DNA from: Candidatus Termititenax aidoneus
GTDB lineage: Bacteria > Margulisbacteria > Termititenacia > Termititenacales > Termititenacaceae
Assembly (NCBI GenBank): GCA_003864455.1
Contig: BGZN01000012.1
Coordinates: forward strand, 1 to 41,958
Direction of reading: 5' to 3'
DNA length: 41,958 nucleotides
The notes under the pieces are model-generated. The model saw nothing but the letters and a program-made list of their open reading frames with translations, did no database searches and was not told where the DNA came from. The translations under genes were made by a program, and so were the position numbers. Positions 33,401 through 41,371 of this stretch are shown one piece after another (within the stretch, counting starts at the first letter, position 1; each line of letters starts with the position of its first letter).

Positions 33401-36061
33401 TTAATATTTTTTGATAATCAGGGCAATCCTGTTGAGTTTACCAAAATTCTAACCGGCTCAATAGTTACGGACGCCGCCGGCAACTTCATCGGTTTTTACT
33501 GCAGCGAAAAAGACCCTGTTACCGGAGAAAAAATCGGGAAACTTTGGTATATAGCTGAGGACGGCACTCTGAAAGAGGCTGATGTTGAATTAAGCACGGA
33601 CGCCAATGGCAATATCACGATCAAAGCCAAGGGAGACGCTATTACATTGTGGCCGGGCGGACCGAAAATCGGGTATATCGGCGACACCAATATTTTCGGC
33701 TCAATGCTCAAAGTCGAAAGCATCGACCGAGACGCCGGAGTGTTGCATCTGGCCAATGTTACCGGAGTTGTTCTGGCCAAAGAGGTAGAGACAGTCGGCG
33801 CGGACGGCAAAAAAACTAAAACTATAGTTCCCATCGAAGCCGGAGAGCCGGGCGCGGAATTGCAAGAGCTTTTAGAGTTAGTGCAAACCGGCGTTGACCC
33901 TGACACCGGCGATGTGCGTGTTGATGTTAATCTTCCGGAGGAAGTAGTGGATGCGATCATCAAAAACGGCTATGTTCTGTATCTTACCTCAGACACCGGA
34001 GACAAGGCGCTGGGCCTGGTAGACATAGTCGGCGCGGAAAACATCACGCCGCCGGCCGAAAAATATCAAGCGGAATACAGCACCACGACGCCGAAAGCTT
34101 TGCTGTTCAGCCGCTATCATTCCGTGGCGACTGCCTGGCATTCCGATCCGGAAAAAGCCACCGGCTCGGTGCGCTGGAAAGGCCAGATCATGGAATACGG
34201 GCCGGAAACCAGATTTCCTGCCAATGTTACGGTTAATCCAAAAACCGGAACAATTATAATGGCTGGCGACACTACAATCGAGGACATCTATTATGATGAA
34301 AATTTAGGCCAAGTCGCCCAAATTAGAGCTTTAAACGGCGAGGAAGATCCGCAAATCGTAAAAGAAGTGGACAGAGCGCTGGGCGGCGCTTTAGATATTC
34401 AGCACAAGGTTATCAGCCCCAGCACAATGACCAGAGATTTCTTTGACGCGCAGCATTCTATTTTTGAGTCTTATCAAGACGGCCAAAATACCGGCTTTTT
34501 CCTCAACGGAGAATATCTGCGTTTTGACGATCCGCTCGTTCAGGAAGCTATGCGGGAGATCAAGGAATTTAACGCCGAGCTGGGCACGGGTTATGAGGAT
34601 TTTCCGACTTTGCTGGCCTTGGTCTATTTAAAGCGTAAATACAAAAAAGGCCGCCCCGTCGAACCCAAGCAAAGCGCCAAATTATTAGAAGACCTGCAAG
34701 GGAAATATAATCTCAACCTCAGCGCGGAAGAACTGGAAAATCTGCAAAAGAAATATAATTTCGGTAATTTGAGCGCGGCAGAGTTAGAAAATCTGCAAAG
34801 GAAATATAATCTCAACCTGAGCGCGGAAGAATTGGAAAATCTGCAAAAGGAATATAATTTCGGTAATTTGAGCGCGGCAGAATTGGAAAATCTGCAAAAG
34901 AAATATAATTTCGGCAATTTGAGCGCGGAAAAGTTGGAAAATCTGCAAAATGAATATCACAGCCTGAGCACGGAAAAAGCGGATAAATTGTTTTGGTATA
35001 ATTTGGCTCTGCTGGCCGCTCCCCAGATAAGCCTGGACAGCCAAAAGATCGCTGTTTTCAGCTCGGCCAAAAACGGCCTCAGTCTCACGTTCAACAGCGG
35101 AATTACTTATACGTCTTTAGGCGTGGAAGATTATGGCCAATTAACCTCCAGCGCGGGACTAAACCTTGACTGGCAAGGCAGGTTTGGCCTATTTAATATT
35201 TCTGGAAAATATCATCTGGACAATATAACCGGAGCTCCAGACTATGCCTGGGCAGATAAAAGTATGTCTCGATTCGAATATGGCGCTAAATATTTTCTGC
35301 CTCTCGCCGAAAATATTCAGCCGTATCTCAGCTATTTTGGTGAAACGATGCTGCCGCATGATTTGGATGAGTGGTCTACTTCATATCACCTGCTGGGAGC
35401 CGGTCTGCGCGGCAATCTTTTTCTGGGACGCTTGAATAATTCCGCGACCGGCAGACACACAGCGGAATTGAATTTTGATGTGCTTTTATTCGACCAGCTC
35501 CTTACGCTGGAAGACAACGGCAATCTATACAATAATGTCGGCGTTACGGGAAATATCGACCTCAAATTAGGTTCATTTGGTTTGGGACTGGACGGCACTC
35601 TTTTCTGGCGCAATCACTGGTTTCTGGCTGAGGAATCAATATTCCGCCAGATTCCTAATGCGCTGGTCTCGCCAAAATTTTATCCTCATATCACGTATGA
35701 TGCGGGTAATGGTTTAGTTAGTTTCGGCGCGGAAATTGGCTCAGATTTTGCCAGAGGCAGCTTCGAACAAAAACTGAGTTTATCTTTCACTCCTTCCAAC
35801 CGCTTTACTTTCGGTCTGCATGGAAATATGTCGGAATACGTTTATGGTCCCTGGTTTGCTCCTACAGATGATGATTTTCAGACAAGGCTCGGCGGAGGCG
35901 GAGGCTTATTTGCGGAATGGGATAATAAATACAAAATTAACGCTGGCGTCGATGTGCAGCAAAGCGGCAATCCGGAACAAGCCCCCAAAGTAGATTTTAA
36001 TCTTGGCTTTAGCATTAAAAACATTGATTTGCTCAAGCCGTTTAAACCTAAGAAAAAATAG
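30419..36061 (+). CDS. Giant protein: helical N-terminus, long coiled coil, tandem repeat, C-terminal barrel-like domain
   Basis: The protein has 1880 residues with AAAGGAG 8 nt before the ATG. No signal peptide is seen (MSEIKNLLNIAQAAS). Residues 1-~650 are helical. Residues ~660-985 form a long Ala-rich coiled coil (DTLTAKETARDTAADAQD), ~45 nm if one continuous helix. Residues ~990-1400 are beta-rich (SIVTDAAGNFIGFY, DRDAGVLHLANVTGVVL). Residues ~1419-1520 hold six to seven 15-17-residue repeats (LSAEELENLQKKYNFGN). The last ~330 residues are amphipathic aromatic strands (GLSLTFNSGITYTSLG, QKLSLSFTPSNRFTFGLHG) ending in a Lys-rich tail. It is the last gene of the cluster, and is inferred to be its surface-exposed or outer-membrane part. 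Export route unclear; family not recognised. Confidence 0.85.
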   Translation: MSEIKNLLNIAQAASYALTHSTNESVSPEIIELAELQYIRRIAAQQYDTAMAGVDRDRLNAVTPDSRDKLYAFKDMIEHLPSSFIPAGFDPFHPQNNETIEPPFLRAALMNIFDEYFSICSLLEQYEDQQRKTTSSYTRPPVTSSIYNTMNNNTLGQTELNKYPGEPRARISDRYEKELGEKRHELNTQLDLLDLIQNTLPQVSLTELPKADLETCFRLLKNISDNDFIGLLNLIFGYHHNSLDFFMGKADSGAVPEDLNIKTLTEALIRTAGETQIKIDSKTKTIDTAPETRSRQINNSRTVLQDKLDAVALLFLDAARLNQAEHLYNWFLDDKRITHPIYLEYFAETSPLALLKDLSSQELKAGDEAAAKGDMLGAYIHYQNAEAWAAPDTVIKYLDIKYIEEHLGVLNDKDREIWISAIAELRGKINTAARPYRESASAKIDELRSKINQIETALTAENISAAARLGIISQNSQPDQNYMELYYQLKKSAEVLWRDDVIAVMSSPQDALDIVNNPEFRNQAQRHLAVLPAAFAVKTRLLFRDAQVRTNNQEIMHELYYKLAKEYDRAGNKNRWWPKTTDAKDPAWILPAFLRDQIGGKKASEAPRVRETPEIVSQAVSSSKPVVIPRGGETSSTFKNISITDPRETSGDDIYKVTDPDGYAIAEGIHADAITTRDTAEDTLTAKETARDTAADAQDTAQEAKNAAQDAVDDATDQVKDCGGEIAGIQGEINGAQKGVEAAQKVVDRIGGLVDETQEAVNLAQTDYDTAVSDYTAKESAYNQAAQAVSDAETAVSTAEGNLSQAEAERDTAYDNYNDDPTPENLAAYQAAEQALTDAQGDLTAAQTAEYNANISLGAAESAKDFAEALRDSTSGALDDKRNQLSDLQNELSSVLGELNAAQGELTAANGQLSIAQENLAAAQEALTAAEADLNTSASELAAKKQALEAAQAEVDAADQALKDAQTTLNNTPKPDLKDYSSVISTLAGEKLDSLIFFDNQGNPVEFTKILTGSIVTDAAGNFIGFYCSEKDPVTGEKIGKLWYIAEDGTLKEADVELSTDANGNITIKAKGDAITLWPGGPKIGYIGDTNIFGSMLKVESIDRDAGVLHLANVTGVVLAKEVETVGADGKKTKTIVPIEAGEPGAELQELLELVQTGVDPDTGDVRVDVNLPEEVVDAIIKNGYVLYLTSDTGDKALGLVDIVGAENITPPAEKYQAEYSTTTPKALLFSRYHSVATAWHSDPEKATGSVRWKGQIMEYGPETRFPANVTVNPKTGTIIMAGDTTIEDIYYDENLGQVAQIRALNGEEDPQIVKEVDRALGGALDIQHKVISPSTMTRDFFDAQHSIFESYQDGQNTGFFLNGEYLRFDDPLVQEAMREIKEFNAELGTGYEDFPTLLALVYLKRKYKKGRPVEPKQSAKLLEDLQGKYNLNLSAEELENLQKKYNFGNLSAAELENLQRKYNLNLSAEELENLQKEYNFGNLSAAELENLQKKYNFGNLSAEKLENLQNEYHSLSTEKADKLFWYNLALLAAPQISLDSQKIAVFSSAKNGLSLTFNSGITYTSLGVEDYGQLTSSAGLNLDWQGRFGLFNISGKYHLDNITGAPDYAWADKSMSRFEYGAKYFLPLAENIQPYLSYFGETMLPHDLDEWSTSYHLLGAGLRGNLFLGRLNNSATGRHTAELNFDVLLFDQLLTLEDNGNLYNNVGVTGNIDLKLGSFGLGLDGTLFWRNHWFLAEESIFRQIPNALVSPKFYPHITYDAGNGLVSFGAEIGSDFARGSFEQKLSLSFTPSNRFTFGLHGNMSEYVYGPWFAPTDDDFQTRLGGGGGLFAEWDNKYKINAGVDVQQSGNPEQAPKVDFNLGFSIKNIDLLKPFKPKKK
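34675..34985 (+). repeat. Tandem 45-51-bp repeat encoding LSAEELENLQKKYNFGN units
   Basis: Six to seven head-to-tail units inside the 1880-residue gene. Unit ends vary between YNLN (16 residues) and YNFGN (17 residues). DNA identity between central units is very high (e.g. GAATTGGAAAATCTGCAAAA recurring), so copy number has changed recently. Confidence 0.9.
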
Positions 36062-36083
36062 TAACAAGCCTTAAACATTATGT

Positions 36084-36089
36084 TATAAT
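36084..36089 (+). promoter_or_regulatory. -10 box for a leaderless beta-helix gene transcript
   Basis: TATAAT ends 7 nt before ATG 36097, with no ribosome site. It implies that the secreted beta-helix gene is transcribed separately from the upstream cluster, although only 35 nt separate them. Confidence 0.5.
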
Positions 36090-36096
36090 TTTTGCC

Positions 36097-38682
36097 ATGC
36101 TGAAAAAAACAATTATCTTAATTATCTTTTGCGGCGCGCTGTTTCAGTGCGGCTGGGCGTTAACTATTAACGGCAATTACACTTTGGGCGGTGAATATAA
36201 ACAGGATATTACTATTCAGGGCGATAATATCACGATAACTCTAACTGCCGGCGTGGATATTCATGGCAAGCTGAGCGTGATCGGCTCGGGCAGCGGCGTG
36301 AAAATCGTCTCCAGCGGCAGCAGCAAATGGCCGATCCGTGTCAGGGACGATATTCATCTGAAAAACGCCACGCTGGACATCAGTTATTTGAGATCCGGAT
36401 ACGGTATACTCTCCGGCGCCGGAGGCAATAAAATTTATATTGAAAAAACTAAAATTACCGCCAGCGGCACAGCTTTGGAAGCGACCAACAGTATTATCCG
36501 CGCCAGATTTTCTTCTTTCATTGCCACGGGCACTTTGACGCCGGTTGATCTGCGGTACAACGGCAACGACAGCGCGCTGCTCAAAAATCCCATACTTGAA
36601 TTTTGCTATTTCCAAAAATCCGACTCCTCTGTCTACTCGCTTGATACTACTTTTGTCAACGTTACGCCCGCCGCTTGGACATTTGACCTGGAAGGCAGCT
36701 GTTTTAGCCCGGCAAGGAAAATCCCCAGCAATGGCGCTTCTTATGACTATTCACCGGAAAGCACAGCTTATAACAGCGCTCTGCCGCCGGACCCGGTCAA
36801 CGGCATTTTAAAGGTCACTTTTTCCAGCACCAGCACTCATTTCGACAAAATCATTCCGCCAAACACCACTTTAGTGGTCGGCGGCACTTTACCCCCCGGG
36901 CGAAAATTAAAGCTCGGTTTCAATGAAGACTCCGGCGTTTATGAAGGCGGCGCGGTGCTAATCCTCGACACCTATCTTACAGTTATCGGCTCAGATAGCG
37001 CCGCCAGCAGCGTGGGCGATGAATTTCATTCCGAAGGCACTGCCGCCAAACCCAATGAGATCCGGGGCAAATCGAGTTTTAACTTACACGGAAAACAACA
37101 CAATATTAAATACACCAACTTCAGTGATTTTAGCGCATCTGGCTCATTTGCTCTCCGCAATTATGCCTCGGATGTTGTGATCCAAAATAACAATTTTAAT
37201 AACAACATTTATGAGGCAGTGCGTAATTACGGAGCCCGCGCCATAGTGCAAAACAACACTTTCTCCGCCGGGATTTCAAATTATGCGCTCCGGAGTTATG
37301 ACACCGCCACAGGCAGTAATTATTCCAATAACACTTTCAACACCGCCGCCGGCGGACTGGAAATTTCCACCAACGGCACGGTTACGATCCAGAATAATAC
37401 TTTTTCCAGTTCGACGCGCTCCAGCGCGCCGCTGCGCATCAGAGCCGGCGGCGCTACTGTGGCCGGAAATAGTTTTTATGCCGCCGATGGCGCTTCGGGC
37501 GTGCGGGTTGACAGCGGCAATCCCAGCTTTAGCAACAATACTATCAACTATACCTCTGGAAAGGGCGTCCAGGTCGACAATGGCAGCCCGAGCTTTACCG
37601 GCAATACAATAACCGGCAGTAACACTAGTGGCGCAGCCGCCATTCATATCAAGGGCGGTCTGCCGGCTTTTAGACAAAATAATATCAGCGGCTATGCCAA
37701 CGGCCAGGCTTTATACCTGACTGACATCTCCGTATCTGTGTCGATCACGTTCAGCCAGAATAATTTTAAGGACGCCAATCCTTTGGTATACAGCAGCGGC
37801 AACGGCCCCTATATTTTGGAGAACAATTACTGGGGCGCGGCGACGCCGGCTTCCGCTAATTTTACCAGCTACGGCGCCGCTGACTATGAGCCCTGGCTGA
37901 ACGCGGCCTACCCCAACGGCACGGCGACTTACAAAAAAGCCGAACCGATTATAACTATCTCTCCTATGAATACGCAGAGCTTAGGCTCTGCGCCGGCTGA
38001 CATCCTTTTCAAGATCGATGATCTCGGTTATCACAAAGGCACGCCTCTGGAATATCAATTCCGGATCGCGGACAGCGCCGCGGGATTAAGCGCCGCCGCC
38101 GTTTCTACCAACGCCGGCTTTCCGGCCGGCGCTAATATTTATCATGCCGTGCCCGGACTGCTCAGAGGCAAAACCTATTACTGGCAGGCGCGTGTGCGCA
38201 ACACTACAGACAACCAGGGTTATAGCGATTGGCCGGTCTATGAATTTACGATCAACCCGGTCCGGCTCAATTTGACTCTTTCCGCCTGGAACACTTTGCT
38301 CGGCAATACGCCGCTGACCCAGCAGTCCGCCGGCGCTGCGGTGTATTATCGTCAGGCGTTTAGCAATAGTGATACAGCCGTAATTGGGCCGGCGACTATT
38401 ACCGCCATTCTGCCGGATGATGTGTATTGGAACGGCGAGCTGCGGGTAACCGGCTTGGGAGCAAGCAACGGCAGCATTACAATCAGAGCTTATGAAAATA
38501 CAGCCGCCAGCGGCACACCCAAAACTTACACGGCGGCTTTGAGCGGCGACACCAATCTAACTTATGCCAATTTAGGCATTCCTCAGAGTGATGTATACAA
38601 ATACAGACGTCTTGAATTGATGATCACCACTTTGCCGGCCGGCGCAGCGGGTACTTTTGTTTACGGCTCTATCGTTAAATAG
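36097..38682 (+). CDS. Secreted right-handed beta-helix protein with fibronectin-III-like C-terminus
   Basis: The protein has 861 residues with signal peptide MLKKTIILIIFCGALFQCGWA. The first ~130 residues are strand-rich. Residues ~330-610 show the periodic 'I-NN-F' rungs of a parallel beta-helix (VIQNNNFNNNIYEAV, IVQNNTFSAG, TVTIQNNTFSSS), ending in ENNYWGA as in NosD/pectate-lyase-type proteins. A fibronectin-III-like domain follows (LRGKTYYWQARVRNTTDNQGYSDWPVYEF), then a final ~130-residue beta domain. No catalytic residues can be named, so it could be an adhesin or a glycan-binding or -cleaving protein. It follows the giant 1880-residue gene, much as the secreted gene at 1935 follows the 2211-residue gene. 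Confidence 0.88.
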   Translation: MLKKTIILIIFCGALFQCGWALTINGNYTLGGEYKQDITIQGDNITITLTAGVDIHGKLSVIGSGSGVKIVSSGSSKWPIRVRDDIHLKNATLDISYLRSGYGILSGAGGNKIYIEKTKITASGTALEATNSIIRARFSSFIATGTLTPVDLRYNGNDSALLKNPILEFCYFQKSDSSVYSLDTTFVNVTPAAWTFDLEGSCFSPARKIPSNGASYDYSPESTAYNSALPPDPVNGILKVTFSSTSTHFDKIIPPNTTLVVGGTLPPGRKLKLGFNEDSGVYEGGAVLILDTYLTVIGSDSAASSVGDEFHSEGTAAKPNEIRGKSSFNLHGKQHNIKYTNFSDFSASGSFALRNYASDVVIQNNNFNNNIYEAVRNYGARAIVQNNTFSAGISNYALRSYDTATGSNYSNNTFNTAAGGLEISTNGTVTIQNNTFSSSTRSSAPLRIRAGGATVAGNSFYAADGASGVRVDSGNPSFSNNTINYTSGKGVQVDNGSPSFTGNTITGSNTSGAAAIHIKGGLPAFRQNNISGYANGQALYLTDISVSVSITFSQNNFKDANPLVYSSGNGPYILENNYWGAATPASANFTSYGAADYEPWLNAAYPNGTATYKKAEPIITISPMNTQSLGSAPADILFKIDDLGYHKGTPLEYQFRIADSAAGLSAAAVSTNAGFPAGANIYHAVPGLLRGKTYYWQARVRNTTDNQGYSDWPVYEFTINPVRLNLTLSAWNTLLGNTPLTQQSAGAAVYYRQAFSNSDTAVIGPATITAILPDDVYWNGELRVTGLGASNGSITIRAYENTAASGTPKTYTAALSGDTNLTYANLGIPQSDVYKYRRLELMITTLPAGAAGTFVYGSIVK

Positions 38683-38689
38683 TAAATTT

Positions 38690-40651
38690 TTATTCTAATT
38701 CTTTTAATTTATCGCGCAGCAGCGCCGCGCGTTCAAAATCCAAACGTTCGGCGGCTTGGAACATTTCCGCGCGGAGTTCCTTAACATACTCCAATAATTC
38801 CAGCGGATTTTTGAGCGGCGGTTTAGCGGCCAGGCCGCCCAGCGAAATCGAGGCGTCGTCAGCCACGACGCTTTTTTTAATATTTTTCTTAATTGTTTCC
38901 GGCGTGATGTTGTGTTTTTTATTGTAAGCCATTTGTATCGCGCGGCGCCGGTTCGTCTCTTTGACGGCCTTGTCGAGGCTTTCCGTCAAAGTGTCAGCGT
39001 ACAAAATCACGCGGCCGTTGATATTGCGCGCCGCGCGGCCGATAGTCTGGATCAGCGAGCGCTCCGAACGCAAAAAACCTTCTTTGTCCGCGTCCAGTAT
39101 GGCGATGAGCGACACTTCCGGCAGATCGAGGCCTTCGCGCAGTAAATTGACGCCGACCAAAATATCGTATTTGCCCGCGCGCAAATCGTTGAGTATTCTC
39201 ACTCTCTCCAGAGTCTCAATATCCGAATGCAGATAACAAACTTTGAAGCCCTTGCCCAGCAAAAATTGGCTCAATTCCTCGGACATGCGTTTAGTCAGCG
39301 CGGTTACCAAAACTCTTTCCTGCCGCGCGATGACTTTTTCCGCCTCTTTGATCAAGTCCGGCACCTGCCCCTCGACCGGCTTGAGCTCCACCTGCGGATC
39401 GACCAATCCAGTCGGCCGGATTATCTGCTCGACAGTATTTTCCCGCCCGGCCTGCTCCAACTCATAATCGGCAGGCGTGGCGGACACGTAAATAACGTCC
39501 TTGATTTTTGCGCTAAATTCACGAAAAGTCAGCGGACGGTTGTCTCTGGCTGAAGGCAGGCGAAAACCGTATTCCACCAGACGGTCTTTGCGCGCTTTGT
39601 CCCCGGCCGACATGCCGCCGATCTGAGAAACCGTAACATGCGACTCGTCCACGACCAGCAAAAAATCTTTGGGGAAATAATCCAGCAAAGTGCCGGGCGG
39701 CGAGCCGGCCGCGCGCATATCAAGATGCCGCGAATAATTTTCGATGCCGTTGCAATAGCCGATCTCGCGGATCATTTCCAGATCATAGAGCGTGCGCTGC
39801 TTGATGCGCTGCGCGGCCACCGCGTTTTTTTCTTTTTCAAAAACCGCGAGCTGCTCTTCCATCTCGCGCTGAATATTTTGCAAGGAAATTTCCAGTTTTT
39901 GGCGGTCAGTTACATAATGTTTGCCCGGATAGATCGCGATGTCCGCGAGCGTATGCAGCGGCGTCCGGTCGGCGGCGTTGAGTTCCGTTATTTTTTCCAG
40001 CTCGTCGCCCCAAAATTCCAGCCGGACAATATTGAGCTGATCCGGCGGCACTAATTCCAGCGTGTCGCCCTTGACGCGAAATTTGCCGCGGCTGACATCG
40101 ACATCGTTGCGCTCATAGTGCATCTCCACCAGCCGCTTGATGACCGCGTCGCGCGAGACGGCCAGCCCCCGCTTCAAATAAAAAACCGTGTTGAAATATT
40201 CCTCTGGCAAACCGAGGCCGTAAATACAGGACACCGAGGCCACGACTATGACGTCTTGGCGGGTCATCAGCGCCTTGGTCGCGGCGTGGCGCAGGCGGTC
40301 GATTTCCTGATTGATCGAAGCGTCTTTTTCGATATAAGTGTCCGTCGCCGGTATGTAAGCCTCCGGCTGATAATAATCGTAATAGCTGACAAAATATTCC
40401 ACCGCATTGTCGGGAAAAAATTCGCGAAATTCGCTGTACAACTGGGCGGCCAAAGTTTTGTTGTGCGCGATGACCAGAGTCGGTTTTTGCAGACTTTGGA
40501 TCACGTTGGCCACGGTAAAAGTTTTGCCGGAGCCGGTTACGCCCAGCAGCACGGCCGGCCGTTTTTCCGCGCCGGACAAAATTTTTACCAATTTGGCGAT
40601 AGCCTGCGGCTGGTCGCCGGCCGGCTGATACTCGGAGCGGAGCTGAAACAT
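38690..40651 (-). CDS. uvrB: Excinuclease ABC subunit B
   Basis: The protein has 653 residues. UvrB is the helicase-like damage-verification subunit of nucleotide excision repair. It is loaded by UvrA and recruits UvrC. FQLRSEYQPAGDQPQAI opens the family. Walker A is GVTGSGKT (37-44), the DNA-threading beta-hairpin region is SYYDYYQPEAYIP, Walker B is VVDESHV, and SATPADYE and QTIGRAARN are helicase motifs. The C-terminal UVR domain (FERAALLRDKLKEL) is intact. ATG 40651 is chosen over upstream codons because the family starts there and TATAAT lies 7 nt before it. The gene ends 7 bp from the convergent beta-helix gene. Confidence 0.97.
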   Translation of the reverse strand: MFQLRSEYQPAGDQPQAIAKLVKILSGAEKRPAVLLGVTGSGKTFTVANVIQSLQKPTLVIAHNKTLAAQLYSEFREFFPDNAVEYFVSYYDYYQPEAYIPATDTYIEKDASINQEIDRLRHAATKALMTRQDVIVVASVSCIYGLGLPEEYFNTVFYLKRGLAVSRDAVIKRLVEMHYERNDVDVSRGKFRVKGDTLELVPPDQLNIVRLEFWGDELEKITELNAADRTPLHTLADIAIYPGKHYVTDRQKLEISLQNIQREMEEQLAVFEKEKNAVAAQRIKQRTLYDLEMIREIGYCNGIENYSRHLDMRAAGSPPGTLLDYFPKDFLLVVDESHVTVSQIGGMSAGDKARKDRLVEYGFRLPSARDNRPLTFREFSAKIKDVIYVSATPADYELEQAGRENTVEQIIRPTGLVDPQVELKPVEGQVPDLIKEAEKVIARQERVLVTALTKRMSEELSQFLLGKGFKVCYLHSDIETLERVRILNDLRAGKYDILVGVNLLREGLDLPEVSLIAILDADKEGFLRSERSLIQTIGRAARNINGRVILYADTLTESLDKAVKETNRRRAIQMAYNKKHNITPETIKKNIKKSVVADDASISLGGLAAKPPLKNPLELLEYVKELRAEMFQAAERLDFERAALLRDKLKELE

Positions 40652-40658
40652 GAGGTTG

Positions 40659-40664
40659 ATTATA
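40659..40664 (-). promoter_or_regulatory. -10 box for a leaderless uvrB transcript
   Basis: TATAAT on the minus strand, 7 nt before ATG 40651. CAACCTC between them contains no Shine-Dalgarno. Confidence 0.5.
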
Positions 40665-40706
40665 CATCTACAAAGCTCATCAAGCGAATCAGGGCAAAGT
40701 CTACAC

Positions 40707-40735
40707 TTGACATTACACATTATATTGTGTAAAAT
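40707..40735 (+). promoter_or_regulatory. vapBC promoter with autoregulatory operator
   Basis: TTGACA (40707-40712), a 17-bp spacer and TAAAAT (40730-40735). Inside is a perfect inverted repeat, TTACACA at 40713-40719 and TGTGTAA at 40726-40732 with a 6-nt centre. It overlaps the spacer and -10, where a VapB/VapBC complex would block polymerase. This is typical autoregulation of vapBC. Confidence 0.75.
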
Positions 40736-40755
40736 AAAGCCAGTGAGGTGTGGCA

Positions 40756-40956
40756 ATGGCAACTAATTTGGCGATAAACGATGTTTTATTAAACACCGCT
40801 CTGGATATGGGTGGGCTCAAGACCAAAAAAGACACGGTTACTTTAGCCCTACAGGAATTTATTCAGAGACGTCAGGCGGAAGATATTATCGAGCTATTCC
40901 ACGGCGTGGAATACGCTCCAGACTACAATTACAAAAAACTGCGCCACCGCAAATGA
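40756..40956 (+). CDS. vapB: VapB-family antitoxin
   Basis: The protein has 66 residues; GAGGTG at 40745-40750 sets ATG 40756 rather than the GTG at 40750. LAINDVLLNTALDMGGLKTKKDTVTLALQEFIQRR is the short ribbon-helix-helix-type dimer and DNA-binding part of this VapB group. The C-terminal tail (VEYAPDYNYKKLRHRK) would fill the toxin's active site. It overlaps vapC by 4 nt (ATGA) and is likely to repress the operator just upstream. Confidence 0.88.
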   Translation: MATNLAINDVLLNTALDMGGLKTKKDTVTLALQEFIQRRQAEDIIELFHGVEYAPDYNYKKLRHRK

Positions 40957-41363
40957 AAGTATTAGTCGACACTTCGGTTTGGTCGGCGGTTTTACGGCGC
41001 AAGACTGTTCTAAACCGGCAAACCGCCGAGATACTAGCTGACCTGCTGCGTGATTTGCGGGTTGTTTTGATCGGCCCTATACGGCAGGAATTACTATCCG
41101 GTATATCCAATCTTACTCTCTTTCGTGAATTAAAAGAAAAACTGTCCAGTTTAACAGATTTTCCGCTAGACACTGCTGTTTATGAACTGGCCGCAGAATA
41201 TGCCAATATTTGTCGCCAGCGCGGAGTGCAGGGGTCGCACACTGATTTTCTGATCTGCGCCGCCGCCGTGCAAAACGGCTGGGCAATATTTACCGCGGAT
41301 AAAGATTTTCAAAACTATAAAAAATATTTGCCTATAAAATTATTCAGGCCGCCCGGCGGATAA
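40953..41363 (+). CDS. vapC: VapC-family PIN-domain ribonuclease toxin
   Basis: The protein has 136 residues. All four acidic PIN residues can be placed: Asp6 in VLVDTSVWS, Glu46 in RQELLSG, Asp98 in SHTDFLICAAA and Asp116 in FTADKDF. The toxin is therefore likely intact. Known VapC enzymes cut tRNA or rRNA; the target here is unknown. The 4-nt overlap with vapB gives translational coupling. It converges with the TPR-like gene 8 bp away. Confidence 0.92.
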   Translation: MKVLVDTSVWSAVLRRKTVLNRQTAEILADLLRDLRVVLIGPIRQELLSGISNLTLFRELKEKLSSLTDFPLDTAVYELAAEYANICRQRGVQGSHTDFLICAAAVQNGWAIFTADKDFQNYKKYLPIKLFRPPGG

Positions 41364-41371
41364 GCCCGCAG

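Noticed and set aside
34675-34985. Regular repeats as a CRISPR array
   Set aside because: The units are in frame in a long gene, contiguous without unique spacers, and vary like coding repeats.
40652-40762. Longer uvrB start
   Set aside because: The extra 37 residues are not part of the family, would cross the uvrB -10 box and overlap the vapBC promoter.
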